The notes below the pieces were generated by a model, which saw nothing but the letters and a program-made list of their open reading frames with translations, made no database searches and was not told the origin of the DNA. A program made the translations under genes and the position numbers. A stretch of 64,000 bases of DNA from positions 310,001 through 374,000 of the forward strand of contig JAPQWV010000404.1 in NCBI GenBank assembly GCA_027422505.1, given 5' to 3'. The stretch comes from Craterostigma plantagineum. Its lineage: Eukaryota > Streptophyta > Magnoliopsida > Lamiales > Linderniaceae. Of the stretch, positions 1-12,120 are shown in pieces (positions within the stretch are counted from its first letter, which is position 1; every line of letters starts with the position of its first letter).

Positions 1-986
1 CCGAGTACTTACATCAAGCCTCAAGCCAAAAGCCATATCAATCCCACCAACCGCATTCACGCAATCCTCAAATTTTTTCTTCCTACCTTCAGAGCCTTTC
101 ACATATTTAACAGAATCTCTTATCTTCTTTAAAGCCTCATTAACAACTTTCACACCTTGTTGGACAATGAGATTCAATATGTGGGCACAACAACGAATAT
201 GAAAAAATTCACCACCGCACAACAAGCTTTCATGCAAAGTAAGTTGGTGTCGGCCATGAAATCATTGCTAGTAGCATTATTTAGCGTCAAGGAAAAGATT
301 TTTTACTCGATGCCCCACTCCTTCAAAAATTCAAATAGTTTTTACGTAATTCATCGCCGGAATGTGGAGGCGGCATAGAAGCAAAGCAAAGTATTTTGCA
401 TTCATTTCCAATTCTCATCAACAAAATGAGCAGTCAAAGAAATATACCCATCACTAGTGCAAGCAGTCCATACATAAGAAGTTAATCAAATTCTATTATC
501 AAGTGTAGACAAGAGTTGCTTTACCTTCCCCTTCTCCCTCGAATAAATTTTCGTAATATCAGACGCAAGGGTGTTTCTACTAACACAAGGAACATTAGGA
601 TTTACATTTCTCATCCAAGCCTTAATACCATCATACTCGACAAACGAAAACGGCAAGTCATGCTTAATAAAAGGAGCTGCTAACATCTCACGTGAAATCT
701 TGGAGCTAACTTCTAGATCTTATCTTTCCTTCGTTATCGACAAACATTTGGCTAATATCATGGAACTTAATTGATTTGCATGTTTGAGAATGATGCCTCA
801 AGCTAGATGTTCCATATTTTTTACCCTCAACTCTTTCCGACTGCTTTGCATTTAGCTTACATACACCATCCGAACCCGCACTAACTTTATCGAAATAGTC
901 CAAACATCCGATCCAGAATTTTCAACATTTATACTCGAGTCGCCACTTTTATTAACACTTAGAGAAGAATCATTCGCAACAGCCAT
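1..986 (-). pseudogene. hAT transposase, N-terminal half, BED zinc-finger type (left copy, cut by window edge)
   Basis: Read on the minus strand from an ATG at 986, the frames give an acidic/serine N-terminus, then a BED-type zinc finger with KKYGTSSLRHHSQTC near 750-850, then parts of the hAT core. Two or more frameshifts separate the pieces, so no intact protein is encoded. The family is the plant RICESLEEPER/DAYSLEEPER-like hAT group, whose intact members cut and paste DNA. The C-terminal half lies outside the window here but can be seen in the right copy (25420-27410). The mutations are the same in both copies, so the gene was dead before the duplication. Confidence 0.8.
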
Positions 987-1538
987 ATTCAAATCGAGAA
1001 CCCTAATTCCAAAATCGAACCTAATTCAAACTCAAGAGTGTACCTAGCGAGAAAGAATACCCTCGAGCAATGAACTGCTCCAACTTTATTGTGATTATTC
1101 CCTGCTCAAGAAAACTAAGAAGTGTTATTCATGAGTAGAAAAAAGAAGCCCCGCTGTCTTTCAGGGCAGATGAGGTCGAACTTGAGGTTGAAGTGTGGTT
1201 GGTGACACGTCGTTGATGTCGTGGATGATTCACCAAAAAACCGAGGTTTGGGGTAGCTGGTGTGCGATGTCGCTGACGTGATGTGCATGTGTGGAGATTG
1301 AGGTGTTAGGAAAAAATTGAACGCTAAACCCTCGATTATGTTGAAGAATGGAGAATTTTTCCTATATGGGCTTTTGTATTAACAATGCCCAATTACAGCC
1401 CATATTTTAGTAAAATATTGTATCCTAAAAAATCAAGGCCTGCGGGCCAGATGCAGGCTCTATGCTGTCCCGATAAGATTGTCGCGGGTCCAAAACCAAC
1501 TTTCCGTTAGGCTCGAAAAATTACCGCTTACCCACAAG
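987..1538. other. hAT 5' flank and remnant of copia-1 LTR end
   Basis: No gene. The GC-rich block at 1435-1458, with a GGCCTGCGGGCCAGATG core, is a degenerate inverted copy of sequence at the far side of the hAT remnant (seen at 25183-25202 in the right copy). It probably marks the hAT terminus. The remaining bases up to the primer binding site are probably the last part of the copia-1 5' LTR, into which the hAT element went. Confidence 0.5.
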
Positions 1539-1550
1539 TGGTATCATAGC
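1539..1550 (+). other. copia-1 primer binding site (initiator tRNA-Met type)
   Basis: TGGTATCATAGC is one mismatch from the usual plant copia primer site TGGTATCAGAGC, complementary to the 3' end of initiator tRNA-Met. A copia gag remnant follows at once, which supports the call. Confidence 0.75.
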
Positions 1551-1589
1551 GAAACCTAATTGATATTCTGAGTATGTTCTGTTGCAGTT

Positions 1590-2396
1590 TTGTCTGGACT
1601 TCCACACCAGAAAAGATACCAAGAAGGTTTGCGGGGAGCCAGTGTCGGGCCAAAGTTGAATCTGTGCAAGGATAATGGCGACGAGTGCGACAATTTGGAT
1701 GGTAAGGGGAGTTTCACACTGTCGCACAGACGAGTAAAGGATATACTTGTTCACCAAGGCCTCACCAATGCTTTGGAAAGGGACACGGCAAAGCCAGAGA
1801 AAATGAAGAAAGAAAACTTAGAGAATTTGGGGTCAAGATGTGTCAGCACAATCCGTGTGTACATTGCACATAACATTATTAATAATGTTGTTAATGACTA
1901 TTCTGCACCAGACTTGTGGACGAAGTTGGAGGAGCTGCACCTCAAGAAACACTTAGCCACAAAGATAGATCTGAAGCGGGAGCTGTACCGGCTGAATATA
2001 GGGGAAGGTGGAAATTTCATGGATCATATTAGAGTGTTCAACGGACTTGTGGATCAACTTGTAAAAGTTGATGTAGTTAGAGGAAGAAGATAAGGCCCTT
2101 TTTACCTCGCTTCCTGATTCTTACGATAATTTAGTCATAACCATCTTGTACGTAAAGAAGACAGTGAAGATGGTGGATGTGCAGTAAACTTTCTTGGTGC
2201 ATGAAAGAGGAGATGGTCAAATTATGGGGATAGCACAAATTCGACGTTGGCTATACACGGGGAGAATCGTAGAGGAAGCTTCCACGCCAGGAAATTTAGA
2301 GGTAGCAATAGGTCCAAATCAAATATGGACGGGAAGGGCGTCGTGTGCTACAAGTGTGGTGAGCCGAGACACATCAAGAGAAACTGTCCGACTTGA
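1590..2396 (+). pseudogene. copia-1 gag remnant with zinc knuckle
   Basis: The frame at 1590-2093 carries the UBN2-type copia Gag core (RRVKDILVHQGL, then LWTKLEELHLKKHLATK and a following LKRELYRL segment). After a stop and frameshifts, another frame near 2335-2395 encodes CYKCGEPRHIKRNC, a CX2CX4HX4C zinc knuckle for RNA binding. A frameshift near 2085 and later stops break the gene. Gag would form the virus-like particle of the element. The closest relatives are copia elements whose protease and pol follow in the same frame; here they are mostly deleted. Confidence 0.8.
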
Positions 2397-3164
2397 GGAA
2401 AGACATGAATGGCGAGGAAAATTCCACAACGACGGATCTTCGAGGCATTCTCACAGTCTCTAGTGATGACGCTCGTTCTCAGGATGAAAATTAGACTCAG
2501 GGTTGAGTGTATCATGTTTTCTTCGAGAGAAAATATTTTGATACGATCCGAAAAATATGCAGGTGTTCGGTCTCCATGGCTGATGGATATCGTCAAGATG
2601 TTCGAGGTGTTGGAACGGTAAAAATCAAAATGGTTGACAGAGCGGTGCACACTTTGGGTGGTGTGATCTTTGTCCCAAATTTGCATTGGAATTTAATATC
2701 CTTGAGTCAGTTATATTCCAAGGGCTATAAGAGTTCCATAGCAGGGGGAGTCTGTAAAAGCACATGTGGCGAAAAGGTCCTACTGAAGGGAGAAGAGCGT
2801 GGATGTTTGTATCTTCTGAGCGGGAGTCTGGTACAAAATACTCTGACTTTGATGTTTCACGAAATCGCCCGCGTGTGGAGGAAAAGGAGACGATGGTGAG
2901 AAGGGAAGTCCTGCTGTAGAATGGGTTGCATCGAAGTCCCTCTTCGGAATTAACGGGTAGATTCAGTTCGACAGCTGCACATAGGATTGGCCGCGGAGGA
3001 ATCGAGTGGGTTAGAACCAAAATTCTTGATTCGGACTATGTGTAGCTGGTACAAGGTAGACCAATGGACATCCGTGGTAATTCGAATGGGCTACTCTCAA
3101 GTTCAGACTCGCTGGGATGCGCGCTTGGTGAAGAAGACGCTGAATGCGGATGGAGGGAGAGAAT
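2397..3164 (+). pseudogene. copia-1 protease / pre-integrase remnant; rest of pol deleted
   Basis: Around 2487-2515 the reading LDSG matches the aspartic protease active site. It is followed by a degraded protease-to-pre-integrase stretch (PNLHWNLISLSQLYSKGY near 2680-2730; RGCLYLLSGS near 2798-2830). Only a few hundred bases remain before the 3' LTR at 3165, so the integrase core, reverse transcriptase and RNase H are missing. The same internal deletion is in the right copy. A purine-rich stretch just before 3165 would be the polypurine tract. Confidence 0.7.
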
Positions 3165-3488
3165 TGTTGGGTCCAGCCTTTTAATTAGGAGAAAGGTAAA
3201 CTTTTGGGCAGAAAATGGACAGCAAGACTCAAGTGAAGATGACATATGCGACATTTAGTTCATTAGCTTGTAGTTTATGTTTATGCCTATATAAAGGCTT
3301 GCTCGATCAGTTGTAGAACACACCCGAAGTGAAAGAAGCAAAAGCCAGTGAGAGGGAGAGAAATAAATAGTGAGAGGAAAATTTATCCGGGTGGATAAGA
3401 GTGAGAGCGAGTTTAGTTTTACTAGGGTAGTTGGGAGTAGGTAAATACATCACTCGGGTGGGTAAGGGGTCGAGTTTGAGTTTAGACA
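3165..3488 (+). repeat. copia-1 3' LTR, first part, split by gypsy-A LTR
   Basis: It starts TGTTGGGTCC after a purine run and aligns along its length with 24385-25050, the copia-1 5' LTR. A TATA box, TATATAAAG, is at 3288-3296. At 3488 it is broken by the gypsy-A LTR; its continuation is visible only in the right copy, at 31514-31540. Confidence 0.8.
3484..3488. repeat. Target site duplication of gypsy-A, left side (AGACA)
   Basis: AGACA directly precedes the TGATAAATAACA start of the LTR. In the right copy the same five bases stand on both sides of the solo LTR (29906-29910 and 31509-31513). The uninterrupted copia-1 5' LTR shows a single equivalent site at about 25043. Confidence 0.85.
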
Positions 3489-4864
3489 TGATAAATAACA
3501 AATTACAGTATTCTATATCTCGTAAAAGTGCGTTTTTGGTTAATATTTGTACAATCATACACGGATATTCTGCGCTTACTTTCCAATTACATGTGTTACA
3601 GACTTCGAAGCAATCTAAACCGGAAACAACTCAAGTAAGCAGATCAAGTGGGCTTTCGTGGACGAACTGGACTTTGTTAAGGCCCATTTGAACAATTAAT
3701 AGGCCCAGCCCTAAGATGAGAGTAGAACAAAGAACATCAACGTCTACAACAATTAGGGAAAACCATTCAACTATTTCATAGTCAAAGGAGAAACAAGGAA
3801 AATCACAATCGAAGACAAACAAGATATAATCTTGGCGGCTGCAACTAGAAAATAGGCAAACATCTCACATCATCAAATGGCTGGAGATCGAGCGCAAGGC
3901 TCAAGGGCTGCAAAGATAGGAAATTAACTGACAAGAAACAAAAGAAAGGGCTGCTCAAGCACGCACAAAACTGAGAAAGTTGTCCATTGCGCTTCAAGCT
4001 ATCTATAAATAGAGCTAAACTCAACAGAGGGAGAGGCATCGAATAGAATAGAGCTCTGTTTTTTTCCCCTTCCATCTTTATATTTCTATTTTATAGACCG
4101 TAGCAGAGATTTTGAGCGAGAGCAGAATAGGGTTGTTGTATAATTACCTTTACCTTCATATTTTTGCTTGATTGTGACCGAGAGTTTGAGCGAGAGAGAC
4201 ATAGATCATCGAAAATGCTATAGTGTTTTGGTATTGCTATTTTCATTTGCTTTTGCTGCTATCTTTCTTTTTTGCATCTTGTTCGAGAGAGACCCGGAGG
4301 TGCAAGCGATTGAGAGAGAGATGTTCCATCTTTATATATTTTTGCTTTTCATAGTGTAGAAGAGAGGTTTTGTGCGAGAGGAGAAGAAATTAAAAAAAAA
4401 AAGAGAGATCTGGGCATAAGTGGATTATGTGAGAGAGCAGAGAGGTGAGTGGGAGATCGTAGCTTTCTTTTCATTTCAAGATCTGTTGCTTTTTTTTTTC
4501 TTTTATTTTCCTATAGCTGCTGTGGAACATTTCAACCTTTATCTATTCTAAGTTATTTATGATTTAAAGAACCTTAACTCTTAAGCTTTCCAGAACGTGG
4601 GATATAGTTGAGAAATTGTTTCTGTTGTCTTTGATTCTCGGTCGATAACTTATACGATCTGAGGTGCTTTTTCGAGGAAGATAGCAAGTCGCCATTCATA
4701 CGTCGTAGGTTAATTTCTGTCTTCCGATATGTCATTACCATAATTAATTTCATTTGCACTTTAGTTACTAAGTTTAGTAGCTATTATTTTATTATTACTA
4801 GTTTAAATATTTTTACTCGTTTACTGTTGCGCTAAAGAAAACCATATCATCACAACCCCCTCAA

Positions 4865-4897
<33 letters not shown>

Positions 4898-5087
4898 TAC
4901 TGTCATTATTATTATTATTATTATTACTATTATTATTATTATTATTATTATTATTTATTATCATCGATCGAGTTTGAAATTAGAAGTAAATCAACTATCT
5001 TCCCTGTGGAGACGATCCCTACTGTCGCTATACTCGTGTTTAGTGAATAAAGGTGATTAATTTATTTGGCCGTTTTCGACGCGACCA
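3489..5087 (+). repeat. Gypsy-A LTR 1 (5' LTR)
   Basis: It runs from TGATAAATAACA to GCGACCA. A TATA box, TATAAATAG, is at 4004-4012. Downstream are three degenerate purine-rich blocks ending in GCGAGAG (about 4070-4120, 4150-4195, 4320-4380) and a TTA microsatellite at about 4866-4962. It shares its small variants with the solo LTR at 29911, not with the LTR at 12155. Confidence 0.93.
4004..4012 (+). promoter_or_regulatory. TATA box of gypsy-A LTR
   Basis: TATAAATAG lies in the middle of the LTR, as expected for the U3/R boundary. The same box occurs at 12671-12679 and 30426-30434. Transcription would start about 30 bases downstream. Confidence 0.65.
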
Positions 5088-5093
5088 AAATTT

Positions 5094-5111
5094 TGGCGCC
5101 GTTGCCGGGGA
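5094..5111 (+). other. Primer binding site, tRNA-Asp type (gypsy-A)
   Basis: TGGCGCCGTTGCCGGGGA begins six bases after the LTR end. It is the usual 18-base site of Athila/Tat-type elements, complementary to the 3' end of plant tRNA-Asp. Confidence 0.92.
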
Positions 5112-5166
5112 AGGTGGTGTCTATTGATTTACTTCTATTTTTAATTCGATTTTTTTGTTCTAGTTT

Positions 5167-7620
5167 ATGCCCCGATCTTCTCGAACAGGTATATTAATAT
5201 TCGATCCAGAAATCGAGAGGACCGCGAGGGCGAATCGAAAGGCAAAAAGACAAAAAGATTCGACTATATCAATATCTAGCACGAAATCCGAACAGGAATT
5301 TTCAGAAAGCGACATGGAGGAAACCGAACAGCAACAGCCACTCCGTCTTACGTTGAGGGATATGGCTACGCCGGATGTTAATCAACGGCCGCTTTGCATC
5401 GAATTTCCCATTCTTCAAACACCTTTCGAATTAAAATCAGGATTAATTCATTTACTTCCTACTTTTCATGGTAACGCAGGCGAGGATCCGCACAAGCACT
5501 TGAAGGAGTTTCACATGGTTTGCTCAACCATGAAGCCAAATGGGGTCACAGAAGATCAGATTAGCCTTCGTGCATTTCCGTTCTCGCTGGCCGATCATGC
5601 AAAAGACTGGTTATACTACTTACCATCTGGTTCGATTACTACGTGAGCCGAGCTTAAAAAACAATTCCTAGCAAAATTTTTCCCTGCATCTCGTGCCGCA
5701 AATATTCGTAAGGAAATCTACGGGATTCGACAATGGAACGGAGAAACTCTGCACGAATACTGGGAAAGATTCAAGCGGTTGTGCGCAAGCTGTCCATATC
5801 ATCAAATTTCAGAATTGGCGCTCATCCAATATTTCTACGAAGGTTTGCTACCCATGGAGAGAAACATGATTGACGCAGCAAGTGGAGGAGCGTTGGTTGA
5901 TAAAACGGCAGACGAAGCACGTCGGCTGATCTCAAGCATGGCTACAAACGCGCAACAATTTGGAACACGTCAAGATGTAGGCCAACAAAGGATGGGCGAG
6001 GTAAGTACTACTTCATTTGAGCAAAAATTAGATTCACTAACATCTCTTGTGGAAAAACTTGTGATTGGAAAAACGAGTCAGGTAAAGGCTTGTGGCATAT
6101 GTACATTTGCTGGACATGCAACAGCGAATTGTCCTTCACTTCAGTTTGATCTTAGCGAGCAAGCCAATGCAATTGGAGGATACACAGGACCATCTCAAAG
6201 ACGCTATGATCCATACTCGAGTCAATACAATCCCGGATGGCGTGACCACCCAAATCTGAGTTACGGAAATCGACCGCCAGGTTTTATGCAGCAAGCACCA
6301 AGGCCATCAAATCCTCCACAGCAAGCCGCACCATCAAAACCAGGTATGTCTTTGGAGGATATTGTTAAGAATTTAGCAACTAGTACTGCCAGTTTTCAAC
6401 AGGAAACTCGATCGAGCATTAACGAAACGCGCTCAAGCATGCACAATTTAGAAAGGCAAGTGTCTCAACTCGCAGCACAAATGAGTCAAATGCAGAACGA
6501 GAAAGGAAAACTACCGGCGCAAGTTGAGATTAACCCAAGAGAGAATGTGAGTATTATGACTCTTCGAAACGGGAAAGAGATTGGTCAGCCTAATCATGAC
6601 GAAGTTTCCATAAAATCCCCAAGAGAAGATAAGACTAAAGACCATGCAAAGAAGGTAAGTAATGATTCTGTTTTCGATAAACCTAATATTGTTATTCCTC
6701 CACCTTTTCCTGGAAGGCTGGCTAAAGCGAAAAAGGATGAAGAAGAAAAGAGTATAATGGAGACCTTCAGCAAAGTCGAGATCAAGATTCCACTGTTGGA
6801 TGCTATCAAGCAAATCCCACGCTACGCAAAATTTTTAAAGGAAATGTGCTCGAACAAAAAGAAACACAAAGCTGAAGGAAAAATCTTAGTAAGTGACAAT
6901 GTTTCCGCTGCGCTTCAACGAAAACTTCCCCAAAAATGTAAGGACCCAGGTATGTTTGCTATCTCGGTTACTATAGGGACGAGAAAAATAAATAATGCCA
7001 TGTTAGATTTAGGAGCTTCTATCAATGTTATGCCATTATCATTATTCAATGAGATGAGTATGGGACCTCTTAAGTGCACTGATATTTGTATTCAATTAGC
7101 AAATAGGTCCATTATTTATCCCGAAGGATTGGTTGAAGATGTATTGGTAAAATGTGGTGAATTTATTTTTCCTTCTGATTTTTATATAGTAGACATGGGT
7201 AATGAACATGCAATTGATTCTGCTGTTATTTTATTAGGTCGATCATTCATGAAAACGGCTAAAACAAAGATAGACGTTGATTCAGGAACTCTTACTTTTG
7301 AGTTTGATGGTGAAAAACTCACTATGAATGTGTTTGATGCTATGAAATATCCTGATGAACCTGAATCTGTTAGTATGATTGATGCATTTGTTCGAGATGA
7401 TTTTGAGCGTAATTTTACTAACGATACACTCGACTATGTGATTAAGAGTAGCAAAACAGAAAAAGATTTGCAATTTGAAGTGGACGAAGATGTCAGAAAC
7501 TCGCTCATGACATTACAAGCACTTCCGGAAGCTCACGATCAATCAGGTAAGAATACTTTTTCATTACCTTCTAATGCAAAAATTGTTCCTTCTATGAACA
7601 GGCGCCTACGTTGGAGTTGA
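5167..7620 (+). pseudogene. Gypsy-A gag-protease with one in-frame TGA
   Basis: One long frame is split by TGA at 5644-5646, at a site where gag relatives usually have Trp. The part before it and the 613-codon part after it are in the same frame. Domains in order: Retrotrans_gag (about 5450-5990), CX2CX4HX4C zinc knuckle CGICTFAGHATANC (about 6090-6135), a Gln-rich linker, and an aspartic protease with active site LDLGAS near 7005-7022. The frame ends at 7618-7620, overlapping the pol frame. A one-base deletion near 7594 appears to have put pol out of phase. Both defects recur in the second interior at 13836. Gag would package the RNA and the protease would mature the polyprotein. Confidence 0.88.
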
Positions 7621-10490
7621 AGGATCTACCAAAACATCTCAAGTACTGCTATTTGGGAGATGAAGAAACGTTGCCAGTCATTATTGCAAATGACTTGACC
7701 GCCATTCAGGAAGAGAAATTGATACGCGTTTTGAAGGAGTACAAGAGCGCGATAGGATGGACTCTGGCCGACATCAAAGGGATCAGTCCCTCGATATGCA
7801 TGCACAGAATTCTACTTGAGCCCGACTCTAAGCCGATACGAGAAGCACAACGTAAACTCAATCCGGCCATGAAAGAGGTAGTTATGAAAGAAATAATTAA
7901 ATTATTAGATATGGGGATAATATTTCCAATATCAGACAGCCAATGGGTAAGTCCAGTTCATGTAGTTCCTAAGAAATCTGGTTTCTCACTTGTGAAAAAT
8001 GATAAAAATGAATTGGTACCAATGAGATTACAGACGGGTTGGCGCATGTGCATTGACTTTCGTAAGTTAAATGCGGCCACCCGAAAGGATCATTTTCCAC
8101 TACCCTTCATTGATCAAATGCTAGAAAGACTGGCAGGTAAGTCTTTCTTTTGTTTCCTCGATGGATTTTCTGGTTATTATCAAATTGTCGTGGCACCCGA
8201 GGATCAAGAGAAAACTACTTTCACATGTCCCTTTGGCACATTTGCATATCGTCGCATGCCTTTTGGTTTATGTAATGCTCCTGGTACATTTCAACGATGC
8301 ATGATGAGCATATTTTCTGATTTAATAGAAACATGCATTGAAATATTCATGGATGATTTTACGGTTTATGGAGACTCGTTTGATCATTGCCTTGGTAATC
8401 TAGTAGAAGTTCTTAAACGCCGCATTGATAAAAATCTTGTACTTAACTATGAAAAATGTCATTTTATGGTTAAAGAAGGAATAGTTCTAGGTCATGTAGT
8501 TTCATCTCGAGGAATTGAGGTAGACAAGGCTATGCCATACCCCACTAACGTTCGAGAAATTCGAAGCTTTCTTGGTCATGCAGGGTTCTACAGGAGATTT
8601 ATTAAGGATTTCTCAAAAATCGCTCAACCAATGTCAAGACTACTTCAAAATGACGAACCGTTCAATTTCGGGGACGATTGCAAAGAGGCGTTTAATAAGT
8701 TAAAGCTATTACTAACTACTGCACCGATAATCCAACCCCCAAATTGGGAGTTACCGTTCGAGCTCATGTGCGACGCAAGCAAATACGCCGTAGGAGCTGT
8801 GCTTGGACAAAAAGATGGAAGGAAGAGTCACGTCATCTACTATGCTTCAAAGACGCTTGACTCGGCACAATGCAACTACACCACAACTGAAAAAGAGCTG
8901 TTATCTATTGTTTTTGCATTTGATAAGTTTAGGTCTTATTTACTAGGATCTAAAGTTATCGTTTATTCTGACCATGCAGCTCTAAAATATTTGTTGTCGA
9001 AGAAGGAGTCAAAACCGCGCTTAATACGATGGATTTTGTTGCTTCAAGAGTTTGATTGGGAGATTAAGGATCGCAAAGGCGTGGACAACTCCGTGGCAGA
9101 TCACCGTTTGCTTCGTGACGAAGAGCCGCTGCCGATTTCAGAAACGTTTCCAGATGAGCAACTATTTCGCCTTCAAGGTAAGGAATATCAAGAACCTTGG
9201 TTTGCTGATATAGTTAATTACTTGGTAAGTGGTGTGTTACCTTCACATTTGAGCTCCTCAAAGAAAAATAAAATTAAAAGCGATTCGAAATATTACATGT
9301 GGGACGAGCCATATTTGTGGAAAATTGGCTCGGACCAAATAATACGTAGGTGTGTTGCAAATGATGAAATTAATGATATACTCACTCATTGTCATACATA
9401 TGCATGTGGAGGACATTTTGGACCTAAGCGAACTGCTAGAATAATTTTAGATTGTGGTTTTTATTGGGAAACTATTTTCAAAGATGCTTATTTATTTTGC
9501 AAGAGTTGTCCTAATTGTCAAAGAACGGGTACAATTTCTTTTAGAGATGAAATGCCACAAAACCCTATTTTAGTTTGTGAAATTTTTTATGTATGGGGAA
9601 TGGATTTTATGGGACCTTTTCCAAGCTCATTTGGCTTTCTTTATATCTTGCTTGCCGTTGATTATGTGTCGAAGTGGGTAGAAGCAAAGGCTACCCGAAC
9701 TAACGATTCTAAAGTTGTTGTAGGATTTCTTAAGACAAACATCTTTAGTAGGTTTGGAGTTCCCTGTGCAATTATAAGCGACCAAGGCACGCATTTTTGC
9801 AATCGCATGGTGGAAGCACTCATGCGCAAATATGGAGTACATCATCGGCTGGCCACTACTTATCACCCACAATCAAATGGACAAGCTGAAGTTTCAAATC
9901 GGGAGGTCAAAAATATTTTGGAGAAAACCGTAAACCCGGATCGTAAGGATTGGAGCTTGCGATTAGACGATGCACTTTGGGCGTATCGTACTGCTTTTAA
10001 AACTCCAATCGGAATGTCGCCGTATCGCCTAATTTTCGGTAAGATGTGTCATTTACCTGTTGAAATTGAACATCGTGCTTTTTGGGCAGTTAAACAGTGC
10101 AACATGGAGGCCACAAAAGCTGGTGAGGAACGAAAATTTCAGCTACAGGAACTTGAAGAAATTCGCCTAGAAGCCTACGAGAATGCGAGAATGTACAAGG
10201 AACGCACGAAGCATTTCCACGACAAACTCCTACATAAAAAAGAATTCATGGTAGGCCAAAAAGTTCTCCTTTACAATTCAAGGCTGAAATTCATGCCAGG
10301 TAAGCTCAAATCTCGTTGGATGGGACCGTATGTTGTTAAAAATATTTTTTCAAACGGCGTTATTGAAATTGAGTGCATATCTACTAACAAGTGTCTCAAG
10401 GTAAATGGTCATAGGCTTAAACCGTATTTTGAGAATGATTTAATGGCTTGCGTGGAAGAGATTAAGCTGCGCCCACCCATTTATGCATGA
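7611..10490 (+). CDS. Gypsy-A pol: reverse transcriptase, RNase H, integrase
   Basis: This is an open frame of 959 codons; the homologous reading begins a few codons upstream, near 7593, without an ATG. It starts with [12 protein letters not shown], the usual entry of Athila-type pol. Reverse transcriptase follows, with catalytic FMDDF at about residues 245-249, then RNase H ([14 protein letters not shown] at about 8770). Integrase has a zinc-binding H/H/CKSCPNC segment and the catalytic triad D (GMDFMGPF), D (SDQGTHF), 35 residues, E (QAE). The C-terminus has no chromodomain. No stop interrupts it, so the enzyme domains look complete, but it would need frameshifting or supply of gag in trans. 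It ends about 50 bases before the conserved hairpin. Confidence 0.92.
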   Translation: MELKDLPKHLKYCYLGDEETLPVIIANDLTAIQEEKLIRVLKEYKSAIGWTLADIKGISPSICMHRILLEPDSKPIREAQRKLNPAMKEVVMKEIIKLLDMGIIFPISDSQWVSPVHVVPKKSGFSLVKNDKNELVPMRLQTGWRMCIDFRKLNAATRKDHFPLPFIDQMLERLAGKSFFCFLDGFSGYYQIVVAPEDQEKTTFTCPFGTFAYRRMPFGLCNAPGTFQRCMMSIFSDLIETCIEIFMDDFTVYGDSFDHCLGNLVEVLKRRIDKNLVLNYEKCHFMVKEGIVLGHVVSSRGIEVDKAMPYPTNVREIRSFLGHAGFYRRFIKDFSKIAQPMSRLLQNDEPFNFGDDCKEAFNKLKLLLTTAPIIQPPNWELPFELMCDASKYAVGAVLGQKDGRKSHVIYYASKTLDSAQCNYTTTEKELLSIVFAFDKFRSYLLGSKVIVYSDHAALKYLLSKKESKPRLIRWILLLQEFDWEIKDRKGVDNSVADHRLLRDEEPLPISETFPDEQLFRLQGKEYQEPWFADIVNYLVSGVLPSHLSSSKKNKIKSDSKYYMWDEPYLWKIGSDQIIRRCVANDEINDILTHCHTYACGGHFGPKRTARIILDCGFYWETIFKDAYLFCKSCPNCQRTGTISFRDEMPQNPILVCEIFYVWGMDFMGPFPSSFGFLYILLAVDYVSKWVEAKATRTNDSKVVVGFLKTNIFSRFGVPCAIISDQGTHFCNRMVEALMRKYGVHHRLATTYHPQSNGQAEVSNREVKNILEKTVNPDRKDWSLRLDDALWAYRTAFKTPIGMSPYRLIFGKMCHLPVEIEHRAFWAVKQCNMEATKAGEERKFQLQELEEIRLEAYENARMYKERTKHFHDKLLHKKEFMVGQKVLLYNSRLKFMPGKLKSRWMGPYVVKNIFSNGVIEIECISTNKCLKVNGHRLKPYFENDLMACVEEIKLRPPIYA

Positions 10491-10541
10491 CGTCAAAGAA
10501 CGGAGACTACGTCTAGCCAAAGACGTTAAAGAAAAGCGCTT

Positions 10542-10559
10542 ATTGGGAGGCAACCCAAT
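10542..10559 (+). promoter_or_regulatory. Post-pol hairpin ATTGGG-AGGCAA-CCCAAT (gypsy-A)
   Basis: A six-base perfect stem closes a six-base loop. It sits in a roughly 45-base block (from about 10511) that is also found after the coding region of gypsy-B at about 20190-20236. The stem end differs between the two families while most pairing is kept. Confidence 0.6.
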
Positions 10560-10838
10560 ATTATCCTATTTTGTTTTGTTATTGCAATATTTCCATTTTA
10601 TCTATGTTTTCAGTGATGATTAAGCAGGTTTTCTCTCGGCTCGGTATGCTACAAGATCTCACTAGGCTCGGGAACAAATATCCTCTCGCTCGAAATTCTC
10701 TACGACCCCATCATTGTCAGGGAAGTTTTATTTTCAGCATCGCTTTTATCACTTCTTCACATCTACTCTGAAATATTAAAATGGAAATAGGGGTGGGAAT
10801 TTTTAGATTTTAGCTACTATTTTCATTGGAATTCTACA

Positions 10839-10871
10839 TTGAGGACAATGCAGAGTTTAGGTGTGGGGGAG
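10839..10871 (+). other. Internal polypurine-tract-like module (gypsy-A)
   Basis: TTGAGGACAA is followed by TTTAGGTGTGGGGGAGA. It resembles the terminal polypurine tract but lies about 1.28 kb upstream of the LTR, in the position of a central polypurine tract. Confidence 0.5.
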
Positions 10872-12120
10872 ATTTATCATGTTAGTTGATGAACAAATAT
10901 CCTGTCTCGAGCGAACCGATGTGCATTAATTAGAACATGAGAGAAACAATTAGGAATAACTATTTGGTATTAGGATGATTATTCTTTTTCTTCAGTTGAT
11001 TTAAAGACCGAATGCGCAAGAGTCGACACAAAACCTACTTAAATATGTGAGATTTGAGCCTTAAAAAAAATATTTATCTTTGTACTCAATTTTCTTTATG
11101 AGAGCATCGCACATGTTTCGAATATTCTAGAACTTGCTTTATTATACATGTTGATATCATTGGCGGTTTTTTTTGTACAAAAGTGATTAAGGCACTTAGG
11201 ATTAAGCCCTTGGCCTCACACTGACCCTACCTTCAACATTTTCCACTTAGTGAGCCAATTTGAGCCTTAAGCCTTATTTTTCTTGTTGAATTTAAGCCAC
11301 TATATTTACCCATATATATCCTTTTGGCTTTCGTTTCAACCCATTGTCGTATTGGATGAGTTATTAATTGCTTAGATTCCACGATTTCGAGATTGATAAT
11401 AAACTAATGAGTCCAGATATGTGATATTAGGAGTCTTTTAGTTATAGCGAAAAAAAATTCATCCGAAAAAATATATTCGAAAAAAAAAAAAGCGAATACG
11501 AAAAAAAAAAGACGAAAAAAAAAGAAAGAAAAAAAAATATGTATTCGAAAAAAAAAGAGAGAGAGAGAGAGAAAAAAAAGAATCATAAAAAAATATATGA
11601 AGTGCTAGTTAGTTTTGTCATATTGGGAAGCTTTGAGTTGTCTTGAAAATGAAACCGTAGCATGTTAGTATGATCAGAGTAATTCTAGAGCTAGTCGTAC
11701 GTCATGGTAAAGTCGTGGGATTTAGCGATTAAATAATCATTTGGTGCGACAATTTTAACCTACTTTCCCAACATATCCTACCTAATCCTAAGCCCCATTA
11801 CAACCCAATGAAAGACCTTCTTGATTTGTACACTAAAGTCGCTATGTGAATACAATGTGATATGTTAGCAAGCTTATGGTAATATCGTTTCATAGTGTTG
11901 ATCTGAGCGTATATGCATATATCCCATAAACACTATGAGCGCATTGAGCAATCCTTGTGAGAGTTGCTGGCTTTTCTGCATTTAGGCTTTAATGAAAGCG
12001 CTGAAATTGATATGATTGTCTAGTACTAAAAGTTATGAATAATTACTATCTCTAGGACAAATTAATGTATGTCGGGGAACTCGTGATTAAAATGTTTGCA
12101 TCTTCTATCTCGGATAAATG

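Larger units (their letters stand above)
1..5087. repeat. Large near-identical duplication, left copy
   Basis: This segment recurs at 26426-31508 in the same orientation. Reading the copies side by side I see only a handful of differences outside the microsatellite, mostly one-base indels near 170, 1310 and 2750 and substitutions near 2093 and 2105. It contains the hAT remnant, the pol-deleted copia-1 and one gypsy-A LTR. The window starts inside it, so the true left edge is unknown. After 5087 the copies diverge: this one enters the gypsy-A interior, while the other has the target duplication and copia-1 LTR sequence. Confidence 0.95.

Noticed and set aside
5094..5111. tRNA gene
   Set aside because: Only the 18 bases complementary to a tRNA 3' end are present; it is a primer binding site.
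5644..5646. TGA readthrough signal in gypsy-A gag
   Set aside because: The stop falls at a usual Trp position, there is no known readthrough context after it, and a TGG-to-TGA mutation is simpler.
7547..7601. Small intron (CAG/GTAAG to AACAG) joining gag and pol
   Set aside because: The splice-like ends are there, but 55 bases is below the usual plant minimum and the joined phase does not match the pol frame.
7540..7620. Programmed -1 frameshift between gypsy-A gag and pol
   Set aside because: The phase is right for -1, but I find no X XXY YYZ slippery heptamer before the overlap. The reading around 7594 looks like a simple one-base loss. Its presence in both interiors reflects common descent.
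11404..11586. Reverse-strand Phe-rich frame as a membrane protein
   Set aside because: It is the translation of an A/G-rich low-complexity stretch.
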